A stretch of DNA of 64,000 bases from Catalinimonas niigatensis (GTDB taxonomy: Bacteria > Bacteroidota > Bacteroidia > Cytophagales > Cyclobacteriaceae), in NCBI RefSeq assembly GCF_030506285.1, contig NZ_CP119422.1:1116001-1180000 (forward strand), in the 5' to 3' direction. A model generated the notes under the pieces. It made no database searches. It was given only the letters and a program-made list of their open reading frames with translations, and had not been told where the DNA came from. Below, in pieces: positions 17,513 through 26,547 of the stretch (the first letter of the stretch is position 1; every line of letters starts with the position of its first letter). The translations under genes and the position numbers were made by a program.

Positions 17513-20500
17513 ACTTTTTAAGACCTGCGACCTGATATGTGAAAAAGTCTTTTCAAATGCTTCATCCAATTCTCTTTTCAAGCTTAAATAGCTTCCTTTC
17601 CGATTAATTCTAGTGGTACTCTTACGCAGAAGTTCAATGAATGCATCCTGTTTAAAATGCATAAGCAAGTTAATGAGCTTGTGACTCTGTTGGACGTAAT
17701 CCTCTATCCTGTTCTTTTTGAGAGCATCCAGCAAAAGTTCACGATAGTAATGAATATAGTTTTGAGAAGTTTCAAGTAAAGTGACATACTCTTTTGGATT
17801 CTGTGCATGATATTCTTCCAGAAGGGTAAACATATTCTTCTGCGCATGATCTTCGCCTGTACTTGGAGAAGCCTGCTGAGGTGATAGGCTGGATATAATC
17901 TTTTGAATCAACTCCTGAGGTTTGATGGGTTTTTCTATAAAATCACTCATGCCATATTGTAAATATTTTTTTACCTCTTTGTTAGATACAGAAGCTGTTA
18001 CAGCAATGATAGGAACTGTTTTATAATAAGGCCCCTGCACTTTTCTTATTTGCTGAGAAGTTTCATAACCATCCATACCAGGCATCATAATGTCCATCAA
18101 GATCAAATCATACTGCTGAGAGGTCTTGAGTATTTCCATAGCTTCTTCTCCATCTGATGCTATATCAAGGTGTACTCCCCAATGGCTACAAAAACCTTTC
18201 ATTAAAAACTGATTAGGCAGTACATCTTCCACATATAATATGTGTAGGCCTTTGAGCTTCTCTTCACTTATATTTACTTTTTTTCCTGTACACAAAGCTG
18301 GTGCTGCCCTCGTAAGCGGGAGATCAATAATAAAAGTAGTGCCTGCTCCCGGTTTACTTTTCAGTCTGAGATCTCCTCCTTGCAAGTTTACCAGCTTTTT
18401 GGTAATCGTAAGTCCCAGACCGGTGCCTCCATATTTTCTACTGGTAGAAGAATTTGCCTGCGTAAAAGCTTCAAATATCTGAGATTGCTCTTCTTTGGTC
18501 ATTCCAATTCCACTATCCTTCACCTTAATTCTTAACTGATTTATACTTTTTTTGCTCAGGTTAAGGGTGATTGAACCTTTGTCTGTAAATTTTACAGCAT
18601 TGCTCAGGAGGTTATTTAATATTTGGCTTATTCTGGTAGGATCTCCCATGATCTGGGCCGGTAATTGTTCATCAATCTCCAGAATTAAATCAATTTGTTT
18701 ATCACGGGCATGTATCTGAAAAAGCTTAATCGTCTGCCTTGCCAGTTCGTGTAAATTATACGCTATGTCCTCAAGCTTAAGTTTACCAGCCTGTAGCTTA
18801 GAGAAATCCAAAATATCATTGACGAGCGTGAGCAAATGGTCAGCAGAAAAACCAATGGTTTGGAGTGTTTCTTCCTGCGCAGACAAGTGATCTTGCTGCT
18901 TCAGCAGATGCGAAAGGCCTATAATCGCATTTAAAGGAGTTCTGATTTCATGGCTCATTACTGATAAAAACTCATCCTTAATCTGAAGGGCTTTCTCCAA
19001 TTCACTTTTGGTACCAATCAGTTCATCTTCATACTCCTTCCTCTTCGTAATGTCGTTGATCAGTATGAGCTCTTTCTTACTGCCATCCTGCTCATAAACA
19101 TGCGCATGAATATTTACATAGATTATTTTGCCTTCTTTGGTCTTGTGACGACAAACCGCATGAAAAATATTACTGAGAGGCTCCATCTTGACATGCTTCC
19201 GATGACTTAAATATTCATTTATATCATCTTTATGCTGAAGATGATGTAAGTGTAAGCCTATAAACCCAGCTCTGGTATATCCATACTTTTGAATCGCTGC
19301 TTCATTAACGTCCAAAATGACATTGGTAACAGCATCTAAAAGAATAAGTGGGTTAGGATTATTCTCAAAAAGATATTTATACTTAACCTCTCTCTCTTTC
19401 AGCAATATTTCAGATTGCTTCCTGTCAGTTACATCTTCCACGATTCCTACAAAACCTATCACACGCTGATCTTCGGACATGAGAGGAGTGAAAGTGACAA
19501 AAATCCACTTCACTTCACCTGATTTGAGGAGATAGCGACACTCCATTCTTTCATGAAATAAAGCTTCATTCTGCTTAGATTTTTTCCAGAGCTTGAGAAT
19601 TAACTCTTTGTCTTCATGATGTAAGCTTTGAAATATCCCATCTCCTAAAGCCTCTTCAAACCTAAAGTCTCCTATCTCCTGAAGTTTTTTATTGGTCCAG
19701 GTACAATAGCCTTGCTTATTGGTGAGAAATATACCCACTGGAGCAGCTAAAACTAAGGTCCTGAATTTTTCCTCACTGGCTCTCATCTTTTGTTCAGCCA
19801 TCATTTTTGAAGTAATATCCAATCCAGCTGCCTGAAATTCTGCAAGTATACCTTCATGGTTATAGACAGGAATAATGGTCCAGTGATGCCAGTAGCGCTT
19901 TCCTTCAGGGCTTTCTACAATGTATTTGTTAGTAGAGGGTTTGCCTTCTTTGGCTATCTTCCTAAGTCCTTTTACAAATTGTTGATGTTCTTTTACAGGA
20001 ATAAGCTCAAGAAATTTTTTACCAATCAGCCTATCAGTAGGTTTGCCTAGATGTCTTACGCAGGCATGATTGACAAATGAAATAGTAGTATCTGGCTGAA
20101 AACGGCATATCATCTCATGTTGTGTATTCACCACACTTTTGTAGAGATTTTCAGTATATTTAAGCTTTTCTTCCTGTTGTTTTCTTTCCGAAATATCTCT
20201 TCCAAAAATAGTAGCCCCTACTATTTCCTGACCATTATGGTATATCGGATGAAAGTGAAACTCGTAATAACAATCCTGATATTCTTTGGAAAACACATAT
20301 TGAACCGTAAACTTCTCCCCTGAAAGTACCCTGCTAAAATATTTTTTCCAGGTAATCTCCTTTTGAGTCTCAGGATTTTTTCCTGAAGAGAAGACAGAAT
20401 GATTGAGTTTTAAATGAATACCAGCAAAACTATTGGCTACTTTATAGGCTTCTCTATTAAATTCAGTTACACATAAATTTTTGTCAATTGACCACACCAA

Positions 20501-21028
20501 ATCATCTGTATGTTCAATCAGCATTTTTAGTCTGGCCCTTTCCAAAGCCAGGGCCTGTTCAGCTTCCTTTTTAGCAGTGATATCTGTAATTGTGATAAGC
20601 CAGTATTGATTCTGCCCAACCTTTATCTGTTGAGTTTCTTTAAGTCCCCAGAACGCGCTCTTTTTCTTACCGATATACTCTACTTCCACTTTATCTTCCT
20701 CAAGTTGCTTAGGGCTGTTCTTCGTTGATGATTCTTTATGAAATAAATATTCGTATCCCCCTAAAAGCTCGTCTTTTTCATTCAAGCCAAACATTTTGAC
20801 AGCCCTGGCATTACACATCACAATCTGCTGACTCTCAGAATGAATAAGCATAAGTGCGTCAGGTGATTCATCAAATATTTTCTGATAAATTAAACTAGCT
20901 TCTCCTCCGGGTACATCAATCCGTTTATTATCCTGACTCAGAATAATATTCATAAGTTGCTCTTTGGAGAATTGATGGAGCATATCATAACTGTAGTCAG
21001 ATGGATAATTGCTCATATCTTGATACAA
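17495..21028 (-). CDS. Hybrid sensor histidine kinase with five PAS domains
   Basis: A 1177-aa protein without membrane segments, so probably a cytoplasmic sensor. There are five PAS-like domains in order (about 45-160, 165-285, 290-412, 415-540, 543-670). HisKA follows, with the phospho-acceptor His in FLSVMSHEIRTPLN (near 691), then HATPase_c with NLLSNAVKF and GGTGLGLTI. A receiver domain has ILYVEDVLPNQ and the phospho-acceptor Asp in DLILMDIMMPGMDGY (near 981). The last 120 residues are helical and contain QQSHKLINLL, resembling a phosphotransfer domain but without the usual HxxKG core. Phosphorelay to a separate regulator is expected; no partner gene adjoins it. The signal is unknown. 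Confidence 0.92.
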   Translation of the reverse strand: MYQDMSNYPSDYSYDMLHQFSKEQLMNIILSQDNKRIDVPGGEASLIYQKIFDESPDALMLIHSESQQIVMCNARAVKMFGLNEKDELLGGYEYLFHKESSTKNSPKQLEEDKVEVEYIGKKKSAFWGLKETQQIKVGQNQYWLITITDITAKKEAEQALALERARLKMLIEHTDDLVWSIDKNLCVTEFNREAYKVANSFAGIHLKLNHSVFSSGKNPETQKEITWKKYFSRVLSGEKFTVQYVFSKEYQDCYYEFHFHPIYHNGQEIVGATIFGRDISERKQQEEKLKYTENLYKSVVNTQHEMICRFQPDTTISFVNHACVRHLGKPTDRLIGKKFLELIPVKEHQQFVKGLRKIAKEGKPSTNKYIVESPEGKRYWHHWTIIPVYNHEGILAEFQAAGLDITSKMMAEQKMRASEEKFRTLVLAAPVGIFLTNKQGYCTWTNKKLQEIGDFRFEEALGDGIFQSLHHEDKELILKLWKKSKQNEALFHERMECRYLLKSGEVKWIFVTFTPLMSEDQRVIGFVGIVEDVTDRKQSEILLKEREVKYKYLFENNPNPLILLDAVTNVILDVNEAAIQKYGYTRAGFIGLHLHHLQHKDDINEYLSHRKHVKMEPLSNIFHAVCRHKTKEGKIIYVNIHAHVYEQDGSKKELILINDITKRKEYEDELIGTKSELEKALQIKDEFLSVMSHEIRTPLNAIIGLSHLLKQQDHLSAQEETLQTIGFSADHLLTLVNDILDFSKLQAGKLKLEDIAYNLHELARQTIKLFQIHARDKQIDLILEIDEQLPAQIMGDPTRISQILNNLLSNAVKFTDKGSITLNLSKKSINQLRIKVKDSGIGMTKEEQSQIFEAFTQANSSTSRKYGGTGLGLTITKKLVNLQGGDLRLKSKPGAGTTFIIDLPLTRAAPALCTGKKVNISEEKLKGLHILYVEDVLPNQFLMKGFCSHWGVHLDIASDGEEAMEILKTSQQYDLILMDIMMPGMDGYETSQQIRKVQGPYYKTVPIIAVTASVSNKEVKKYLQYGMSDFIEKPIKPQELIQKIISSLSPQQASPSTGEDHAQKNMFTLLEEYHAQNPKEYVTLLETSQNYIHYYRELLLDALKKNRIEDYVQQSHKLINLLMHFKQDAFIELLRKSTTRINRKGSYLSLKRELDEAFEKTFSHIRSQVLKSKNLLK

Positions 21029-21615
21029 TGGACGATCAATTACAAAATATTATAACCACTTTCTAAAAACTGATTTCAATACCATATTCATCAATGTTCG
21101 TGGGAATTTCATTATAACGCTCGTGACTATCTCATAGGTGCATTTAGCATCAAAAATTAACTCGCCAAGCGAGCACTACTGTTGAGCATTTGGGTTAGAT
21201 CTTATCTATTCAAAAAATTGTCTTTAGGATTTACCATCATTATCTTATATAATATATACGATAAGAAATGTTTAACTTATCCAATGCTTGAAAAACAGAT
21301 AAAAGAATACTCTAAAAGAATGAATTGCACGCCAAATTCCAAGAGTAAGATGCTATTTATTACGCAGATTCTTTAAAAAATTTAAATATGCCTTCTCTTA
21401 AACAGAAAGTTTTCTTTTGACGAAATATGAGTACGATAGTTATCTATATATGCTATTTATCTTTTGAAGAATGAACAGGGATATGAAAGACAAAGTAAAC
21501 CAAAACGGACATACTGTAAATGACCTTTTGTAAATTTTTCTGACTTACAATCAAGAGCACTGTAAGAAATAAAAATACCACTGCCAATTTTTAGAAAATG
21601 AGAACCTCTGTAAAT
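21029..21615. other. Intergenic region upstream of hybrid kinase
   Basis: About 590 bp, AT-rich. A 64-codon frame at 21182-21376 (plus) has no signal peptide, no family resemblance and poor composition, and is not called. The kinase promoter must lie near 21030-21120, and the sequence downstream of the XRE regulator gene occupies the right part. No clear terminator or repeat was seen. Confidence 0.35.
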
Positions 21616-22413
21616 TTAATTCTTTTTTATTTTACCAAGCTGTTTTTCCACAGCCATCATCTTTTGCTCCAATACTGAAATTCGCTCTTCTATGAGCAAA
21701 GGTGGCTTAAGAAATGTGCTGTAAAACCCTTCAACTTTCCACAGTTCAAGAATTTCTGATTTTTCAAGGTCTAATACCTGCCATTGAGGGTTATCTGCTG
21801 TAAAGTGTAGTTTTTCTCTGGCATGATTAAAACGTCTGATATAAAGCTCATGTTGCCCAACAATTACATACACTTTTCCCGTTTCAAGATGTTTTTGGTA
21901 GGGTTTAATTATTGGACAACAGGATAGAATATCTCCTGCCTGCAAGCCCTTATCCAGCCAGGTCATGCTGTCATCCTGCACTTCAAAAGCCCGTGACTTC
22001 TTTTGGTTGGTGTTTGGCAGGTTTACAAAAGGCAGCCGGTTGATAAAATCCTTGTTCTGAAAATTGACAATGTATTCAATGTATTGAGCACTTCTGATCA
22101 AAGGCGTAGCCTCTCGCTGCTCGTCTTTATCTATCTGGTCTTGTTCGGCCTGACTCTTCTGAACGCCTTTCTCATGCTTAAACAGGTCAAATTTGAAAAG
22201 TTCATTAACCGTTAATTCCTTGGTTAACAATATATCAATAGATAAACCGAATTTTTGAGCAATCTGTATAATGGTCTCAAGCTTAGGCTCTGCCCTTTCT
22301 TCCTCATAAGAACCTACAGTGCCTCTGGATAAATTGAACATTTCAGCAAAAGCTGCCTGACTGATCTTTTTGACTACTCTTATTTTTTTAATGTTTTTCC
22401 CGATAGTAGACAT
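21616..22413 (-). CDS. XRE-family regulator with degenerate S24 (LexA-like) domain
   Basis: 265 aa. The N-terminal helix-turn-helix (residues about 5-60: KNIKKIRVVKKISQAAFAEM, then SRGTVGSYEEERAEPKLETI) is Cro/CI-like. The C-terminal part (about 125-225) has the S24 fold: FEVQDDSMTWLDKGLQAGDIL carries the serine, and VYVIVGQHELYIRRF lies where the catalytic lysine should be, but that residue is Arg. Self-cleavage is therefore unlikely. Repressors of this type bind short inverted repeats and respond to DNA damage or to a ligand. It is divergent from the YbjN-PspA-flotillin operon across a 65-bp region with a palindrome, so it most likely controls that operon and itself. Confidence 0.85.
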   Translation of the reverse strand: MSTIGKNIKKIRVVKKISQAAFAEMFNLSRGTVGSYEEERAEPKLETIIQIAQKFGLSIDILLTKELTVNELFKFDLFKHEKGVQKSQAEQDQIDKDEQREATPLIRSAQYIEYIVNFQNKDFINRLPFVNLPNTNQKKSRAFEVQDDSMTWLDKGLQAGDILSCCPIIKPYQKHLETGKVYVIVGQHELYIRRFNHAREKLHFTADNPQWQVLDLEKSEILELWKVEGFYSTFLKPPLLIEERISVLEQKMMAVEKQLGKIKKN

Positions 22414-22440
22414 ATATTTTTTGCAAATTATATTAGTTAT

Positions 22441-22455
22441 GCTAACTTTATTAGC
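22441..22455. promoter_or_regulatory. Candidate operator in the divergent promoter
   Basis: The inverted repeat GCTAA-CTTTA-TTAGC sits at the centre of the 65-bp space between the XRE-type regulator and the YbjN-like gene, with partly symmetric flanks (TAGTTAT left, AATTATA right). This is the expected kind of binding site for a dimeric XRE repressor. Its use is inferred from position and symmetry only. Confidence 0.4.
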
Positions 22456-22478
22456 AATTATACGTAAACACTATGTAA

Positions 22479-22892
22479 ATGACAAACACAATGAACCTAT
22501 CATTTACCAAAGTAAAAAACTACCTGATCGAACTTAACTATGAAGTAGTTGAGGAAAATCCAGATGAATGCGTACTGGTCATTGACCATGAAGAAACCGG
22601 CATCAGCCACATGGTACTTTGCTGCGCAGATCCTATTCTCATCATAGAGCAATACCTCTGCGATATTACACAGATTAGCCTGGAAACATATCGTATGCTA
22701 TTACAAAAAAACCGTGACATCATCCACGGAGCTTTTGCTCTGGATGAATCCGGAAAAAAACTCATTTTCCGTGATACCCTGGTGCTGGAAACGCTGGACC
22801 TGGATGAACTGGATTCTACCTTTAACTCGCTGGGACTGTTGCTCAGTGAGTTTACCCAACAAATTATAGACATTTCAACACCCAAATCATAA
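22479..22892 (+). CDS. YbjN-like small protein, first gene of PspA-flotillin operon
   Basis: A 137-aa acidic, soluble protein. The layout (an N-terminal helix, KNYLIELNYEVVEENPDECVLVI, then ISHMVLCCADPILIIEQYLC, then helical MLLQKNRDIIHGAFALDESGKKLIFRDTL) fits the YbjN / type III chaperone-like fold. That match is by eye and therefore tentative. The protein probably binds another member of the operon. An in-frame ATG at 22491 is an alternative start. The gene lies 29 nt before pspA and is transcribed away from the XRE/S24-like regulator. Confidence 0.6.
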   Translation: MTNTMNLSFTKVKNYLIELNYEVVEENPDECVLVIDHEETGISHMVLCCADPILIIEQYLCDITQISLETYRMLLQKNRDIIHGAFALDESGKKLIFRDTLVLETLDLDELDSTFNSLGLLLSEFTQQIIDISTPKS

Positions 22893-22921
22893 TTAACTTT
22901 AAATACTAAATAATTATTGAC

Positions 22922-23635
22922 ATGAATATCTTCAGAAGAATTTTAAAAGTAGGTCAAGCCGAAGCTCACTCAGCCATTAATCATCTGGAAGACCCTATCA
23001 AACTCACTGAGCAGGGTATCCGCGATATGCGCCTGGATCTGGACAAAGCTTTACATGCACTGGCAGAAGTAAAAGCCCTGACCATTCGTACACAAAGGGA
23101 ACTTGGCCAGCAACAGGATGCCGCCAGCCAATATGAGAGGAAAGCTGTACTCCTGCTCCAAAAAGCCCAGAGAGATGAACTGGAGTCTAACGAAGCCGAC
23201 CGTCTGGCTGCTGAAGCTTTGAACAAAAAAGAACAAGCAGAGCAGCAGGTAAGAAATCTGACGACAGAAAAGAAAAAATATGATGAATCCGTGCTAAAAT
23301 TGGAACACAATATCAATTCCCTTAAGTCTAATATCAGTCAGTGGGAAAACGAATTGCGCACGCTTAAAGCACGCATGAAAGTGAGCTCAGCCACCAAAAC
23401 CATGAACAAGCAACTGGCAAAAATTGATACTTCCAGTACGGTATCCATGCTGGAGCGTATGAAAGAAAAAGTGGAACAGGAAGAAGCCCTGGCACAGTCG
23501 TATGGTGAAATTGCTGCTGAGCCCAAATCTGTAGACGATGAGATTGACAAAGCCCTGGGAGATGACAAAGTAGAAACCTCTCAAAAGTTACAGGAACTCA
23601 AACAAAAATTAGGTATAAATTCTAATACCCCATAA
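22922..23635 (+). CDS. PspA/IM30 family membrane-stress protein
   Basis: 237 aa, almost entirely helical and strongly charged. The N-terminus MNIFRRILKVGQAEAHSAINHLEDPIKL is the membrane-binding amphipathic helix and first segment of the family. AEVKALTIRTQRELGQQQDAA and the long coiled coil to about residue 165 follow, and the end (QKLQELKQKLGI) matches the C-terminal helix. PspA/Vipp1 proteins are ESCRT-III-like, polymerise on membranes and repair or stabilise them. The neighbours fit that role: a YqiJ-like membrane protein and a flotillin in the same operon. The next gene begins 1 nt after this stop codon. Length and domain order are normal. Confidence 0.9.
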   Translation: MNIFRRILKVGQAEAHSAINHLEDPIKLTEQGIRDMRLDLDKALHALAEVKALTIRTQRELGQQQDAASQYERKAVLLLQKAQRDELESNEADRLAAEALNKKEQAEQQVRNLTTEKKKYDESVLKLEHNINSLKSNISQWENELRTLKARMKVSSATKTMNKQLAKIDTSSTVSMLERMKEKVEQEEALAQSYGEIAAEPKSVDDEIDKALGDDKVETSQKLQELKQKLGINSNTP

Positions 23636-23636
23636 A

Positions 23637-24260
23637 ATGAATGATCTTTTCAACGCCGCCATTGCTGCACCCAACATCATTCCTACCGCCATGCTCATCT
23701 TTGTGCTGGTCTACTGGATGGTGGTGATCATGGGTGTGATTGATGTAGAGTCTATCGATGTGGATATAGAGGTAGACACGGACGTTGATGGAGAGATTTC
23801 GGTATCCTGGCTCAATCATGTATTGGCTTTTTTCAATCTGGGCCGGGTACCCTTTATGGTCTTTATGACTTTCCTGATCGTTCCGATGTGGGCCATCTCG
23901 GTCATGACCAATTACTATATGGGAAATGAATCATTCTTGCTGGCCGTCATCTTATTGATTCCCATTTTCATTCTTAGTGCCTTTATTGCCAAATTTACCA
24001 CTCAGCCTTTCATCAAGCTGTTTAATCATCTTGAAAACAATATTGACCAGGGAGAAAGACAAGTAGGTAAAATTTGTACCTTAATGACTACTGCCAACAG
24101 TCTCAAAGCCGGACAAGCCAAAATCAATACTAGCGGTGCTCCCCTCCTGTTGAATGTCATCACCGATGAAGGTATCAATATGTTCAATGGGGATACCGGC
24201 ATCGTACTGGAATATATGCCTGACAGAAATGTCTACCTCATAGAACCTTATGTAGCCTAG
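23637..24260 (+). CDS. YqiJ-like OB-fold membrane protein
   Basis: 207 aa. A hydrophobic segment at residues about 17-38, an acidic loop (VESIDVDIEVDTDVDGEIS), and two more membrane helices (about 73-90 and 98-122) are followed by a C-terminal soluble domain. That domain (about 135-207: GERQVGKICTLMTTANSL, then GINMFNGDTGIVLEY) reads as an NfeD/YqiJ-type OB fold. Such proteins pair with flotillin-like proteins and with PspA at the inner membrane. It starts 1 nt after the pspA stop, and the flotillin gene follows 32 nt later, so translation of the three is probably coupled. Confidence 0.8.
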   Translation: MNDLFNAAIAAPNIIPTAMLIFVLVYWMVVIMGVIDVESIDVDIEVDTDVDGEISVSWLNHVLAFFNLGRVPFMVFMTFLIVPMWAISVMTNYYMGNESFLLAVILLIPIFILSAFIAKFTTQPFIKLFNHLENNIDQGERQVGKICTLMTTANSLKAGQAKINTSGAPLLLNVITDEGINMFNGDTGIVLEYMPDRNVYLIEPYVA

Positions 24261-24292
24261 TGCTCTTCTTTACATCCTAAAAACGTATCATC

Positions 24293-26461
24293 ATGGAACA
24301 ACAAATGCTCTATGCGCTGCTCATTATTGGCGCAGTCTTCTTCATCGGCCTACTTGCCTTTGTCATCAAAATGTATAACAAAGCAGTACAGGGAGAAGCC
24401 CTGGTTCGCACCGGACTCGGTGATGTTAAAGTCTCTTTTTCCGGCATATTTGTAGTACCCGTGCTGCACAAACTGGAAGTGATGGACATCACTCTCAAAG
24501 CAATGGAAATATCGCGCCTGGGCAGAGACGGGCTGATCTGTCGGGATAATTTACGGGCAGACATCAAGGTCTCTTTTTTCATCCGTGTCAATAAGACCAC
24601 CGAAGATGTTATCCATGTGGCACAGTCTATCGGCTGTACACGTGCTTCCGATCAGGAGCAGTTGCAAATGTTGTTTGATGCCAAGTTTTCGGAAGCTTTG
24701 AAGACAGTAGGAAAACATTTTGAATTTGTGGAATTGTATAACTCCCGCGCCAAATTCAAAGAGAAGATTCTGGAAGAAATTGGTACCGACCTGAATGGTT
24801 ATATCCTGGACGACTGCGCCATAGATTACCTGGAGCAAACACCCCTAGAGCATCTGAATGCTGAAAACATCCTGGATTCTGAAGGTATCAAAAAGATCAT
24901 TGACCTGACCAACCAGCAGAAAATCCAATCCAACCTGATTGAGAATGAAAGCAGGAAAACCCTCAAAAAGCAGGATGTGGAAGCTGAAGAAACCATTCTG
25001 GAACTGGAGAGGCAACTAATAGAAAAGCAGGAAAGACAGCAGCGGGAAGTGTCTAACATACGCTCCAGAGAATCAGCCGAAAGGGAAAAAGTAAGGCAGG
25101 AAGAGCACAAGAAAGCCGAACATGCCCGTATCTTAACCGAAGAAGAAGTAGGCATTGCCGAACAAAACAAAGATCGCCAGATCCTGGTGGCACAGCGCAA
25201 TAAAGAACGGGCCGATGTCATTGAACTGGAACGCGTAGAGCAGGCACGCTTACTGGAAGCCACCGAACGTGAACGAGTGGTAGAACTGGCTCAAATAGAA
25301 AAAGAAAAGGCATTGGAAGAAGAGCGCAGAATCATTCAGGAAGTGATCCGCGAGCGGGTAATCGTAGAAAAAGCTACGGTGGAAGAAGAAGAAAAGATCA
25401 AGGATACCCGCGCCATGGCCGAAGCCGAAAGAAATAAGCAGGTTGCCATCAAAAATGCCGAGCGTGATGCCCAGGAAGCCCTGGTGAAAGAAATCAAATC
25501 TGCTGAAGCTGCCAAAGAAGCATCAGAGCACAGAGCCAAGCAACTCATGATAGACGCGCAGGCCGAGGAAGAATCTGCCGCCCACAAGGCCAAAGCCATT
25601 AAAACCATGGCCGATGCTGAAGCGGCACAGAAAGCTGCCATTGGTTTATCAGAAGCCCAAGTAATGGAAGCCAAAGCCGCTGCCCGTGAAAAAGAAGGAG
25701 AAGCTGAAGCTGTAGTGATAGAAGCGCAGGCTGATGCCGAAGCCAAGAGTATCCGGATGAAGGCTGATGCCCAGGCCGATGCCGATGAGAAACTTGGTAT
25801 GGTAGCCGCTAAAGTAAACCGCGAAAAAGGTAAAGCCGAAGCAGATGTGATTCAGGAAAAAGCGGTAGCCGAAGAAAAACATGGCATGGCTGAGGCCCGT
25901 GTGTTGCAGGAAAAAATGAAAGCCGAAGCCAGTGGTATTAAAGAGAAAGCACAGGCGATGCAGGCATTGGATGGTACCGGTAAAGATCATGAAGAGTTCA
26001 GATTGAGACTGGAAACCGAGAAAATCCTGGAAATGGCCAAGATCAATATCCAGAAAGATATTGCAGATGCCCAGGCCCAGGTGATTGGCGAAGCACTGAA
26101 ATCGGCCAAAATTGACATCATCGGTGGCGAAACTATGCTCTTTGACCAGATCATGGGCTCCATCGCCAAAGGCAAGGCCATTGATGGCATGATCGGCAAC
26201 AGCCAGGCATTGACAGGACTGAAAAACAACCTGCTGGGTAATGGCAACGGCCATGCTTCTTTTGGAGAAAATCTTAAAAAGTTCATCGGTCAGTTTGGGA
26301 TGACCTCAGAGGATGTCAAGAACCTGACCGTATCAGCGCTGCTTTTCAAGATGATCAACAAGGCGGATCAGCCCGGTATCAAAGATGAACTGAACAAGCT
26401 GCTGGCCGTAGCCCGCACCGCAGGCATGGCCGACGAGCCGATACATAACATCAGATTATAA
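24293..26461 (+). CDS. Flotillin family protein (YqiK-like)
   Basis: 722 aa, anchored by one N-terminal membrane helix (LYALLIIGAVFFIGLLAFVI). The SPFH/band-7 domain follows (about 30-200: GEALVRTGLGDVKVSFSGIF, then SRLGRDGLICRDNLRADIKV). Residues about 210-560 are a very long Ala/Glu/Lys-rich coiled coil with many tandem short repeats (EAEAVVIEAQADAEAKSIRM and similar). The C-terminus (about 600-722) is a less charged region needed for oligomerisation in flotillins. It organises membrane microdomains and is expected to work with PspA and YqiJ. Base composition and Ala/Glu-rich codon use differ visibly from the AT-rich genes upstream. A hairpin follows it. Confidence 0.92.
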   Translation: MEQQMLYALLIIGAVFFIGLLAFVIKMYNKAVQGEALVRTGLGDVKVSFSGIFVVPVLHKLEVMDITLKAMEISRLGRDGLICRDNLRADIKVSFFIRVNKTTEDVIHVAQSIGCTRASDQEQLQMLFDAKFSEALKTVGKHFEFVELYNSRAKFKEKILEEIGTDLNGYILDDCAIDYLEQTPLEHLNAENILDSEGIKKIIDLTNQQKIQSNLIENESRKTLKKQDVEAEETILELERQLIEKQERQQREVSNIRSRESAEREKVRQEEHKKAEHARILTEEEVGIAEQNKDRQILVAQRNKERADVIELERVEQARLLEATERERVVELAQIEKEKALEEERRIIQEVIRERVIVEKATVEEEEKIKDTRAMAEAERNKQVAIKNAERDAQEALVKEIKSAEAAKEASEHRAKQLMIDAQAEEESAAHKAKAIKTMADAEAAQKAAIGLSEAQVMEAKAAAREKEGEAEAVVIEAQADAEAKSIRMKADAQADADEKLGMVAAKVNREKGKAEADVIQEKAVAEEKHGMAEARVLQEKMKAEASGIKEKAQAMQALDGTGKDHEEFRLRLETEKILEMAKINIQKDIADAQAQVIGEALKSAKIDIIGGETMLFDQIMGSIAKGKAIDGMIGNSQALTGLKNNLLGNGNGHASFGENLKKFIGQFGMTSEDVKNLTVSALLFKMINKADQPGIKDELNKLLAVARTAGMADEPIHNIRL

Positions 26462-26474
26462 GTTTATTCTTTTT

Positions 26475-26528
26475 GTAGAACAACTCAGCAAGTCTCCATG
26501 ACCTGGTTGTTCTACTTCTCTATTTTTT
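26475..26528 (+). terminator. Hairpin with T-tract between flotillin and AAA ATPase genes
   Basis: A perfect 10-bp stem, GTAGAACAAC (26475-26484) with GTTGTTCTAC (26506-26515), has a 21-nt loop. A pyrimidine-rich stretch and a run of T residues (about 26522-26528) follow, just after the flotillin stop. It may end most transcripts and so lower expression of the large ATPase relative to the upstream genes. Confidence 0.6.
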
Positions 26529-26547
26529 TAGCCTTTCACCATTCCTT

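Noticed and set aside
21182-21376. 64-codon plus-strand frame in the gap next to the hybrid kinase
   Set aside because: Lys/Ile-rich, with no signal, domain or promoter context; consistent with a chance frame in AT-rich DNA.
24826-26286. Long antisense frames across the flotillin gene
   Set aside because: They mirror the Ala/Glu/Lys-rich coiled coil and yield Ser/Ala- or Phe/Gly-rich shadow peptides; the plus-strand flotillin explains the region.
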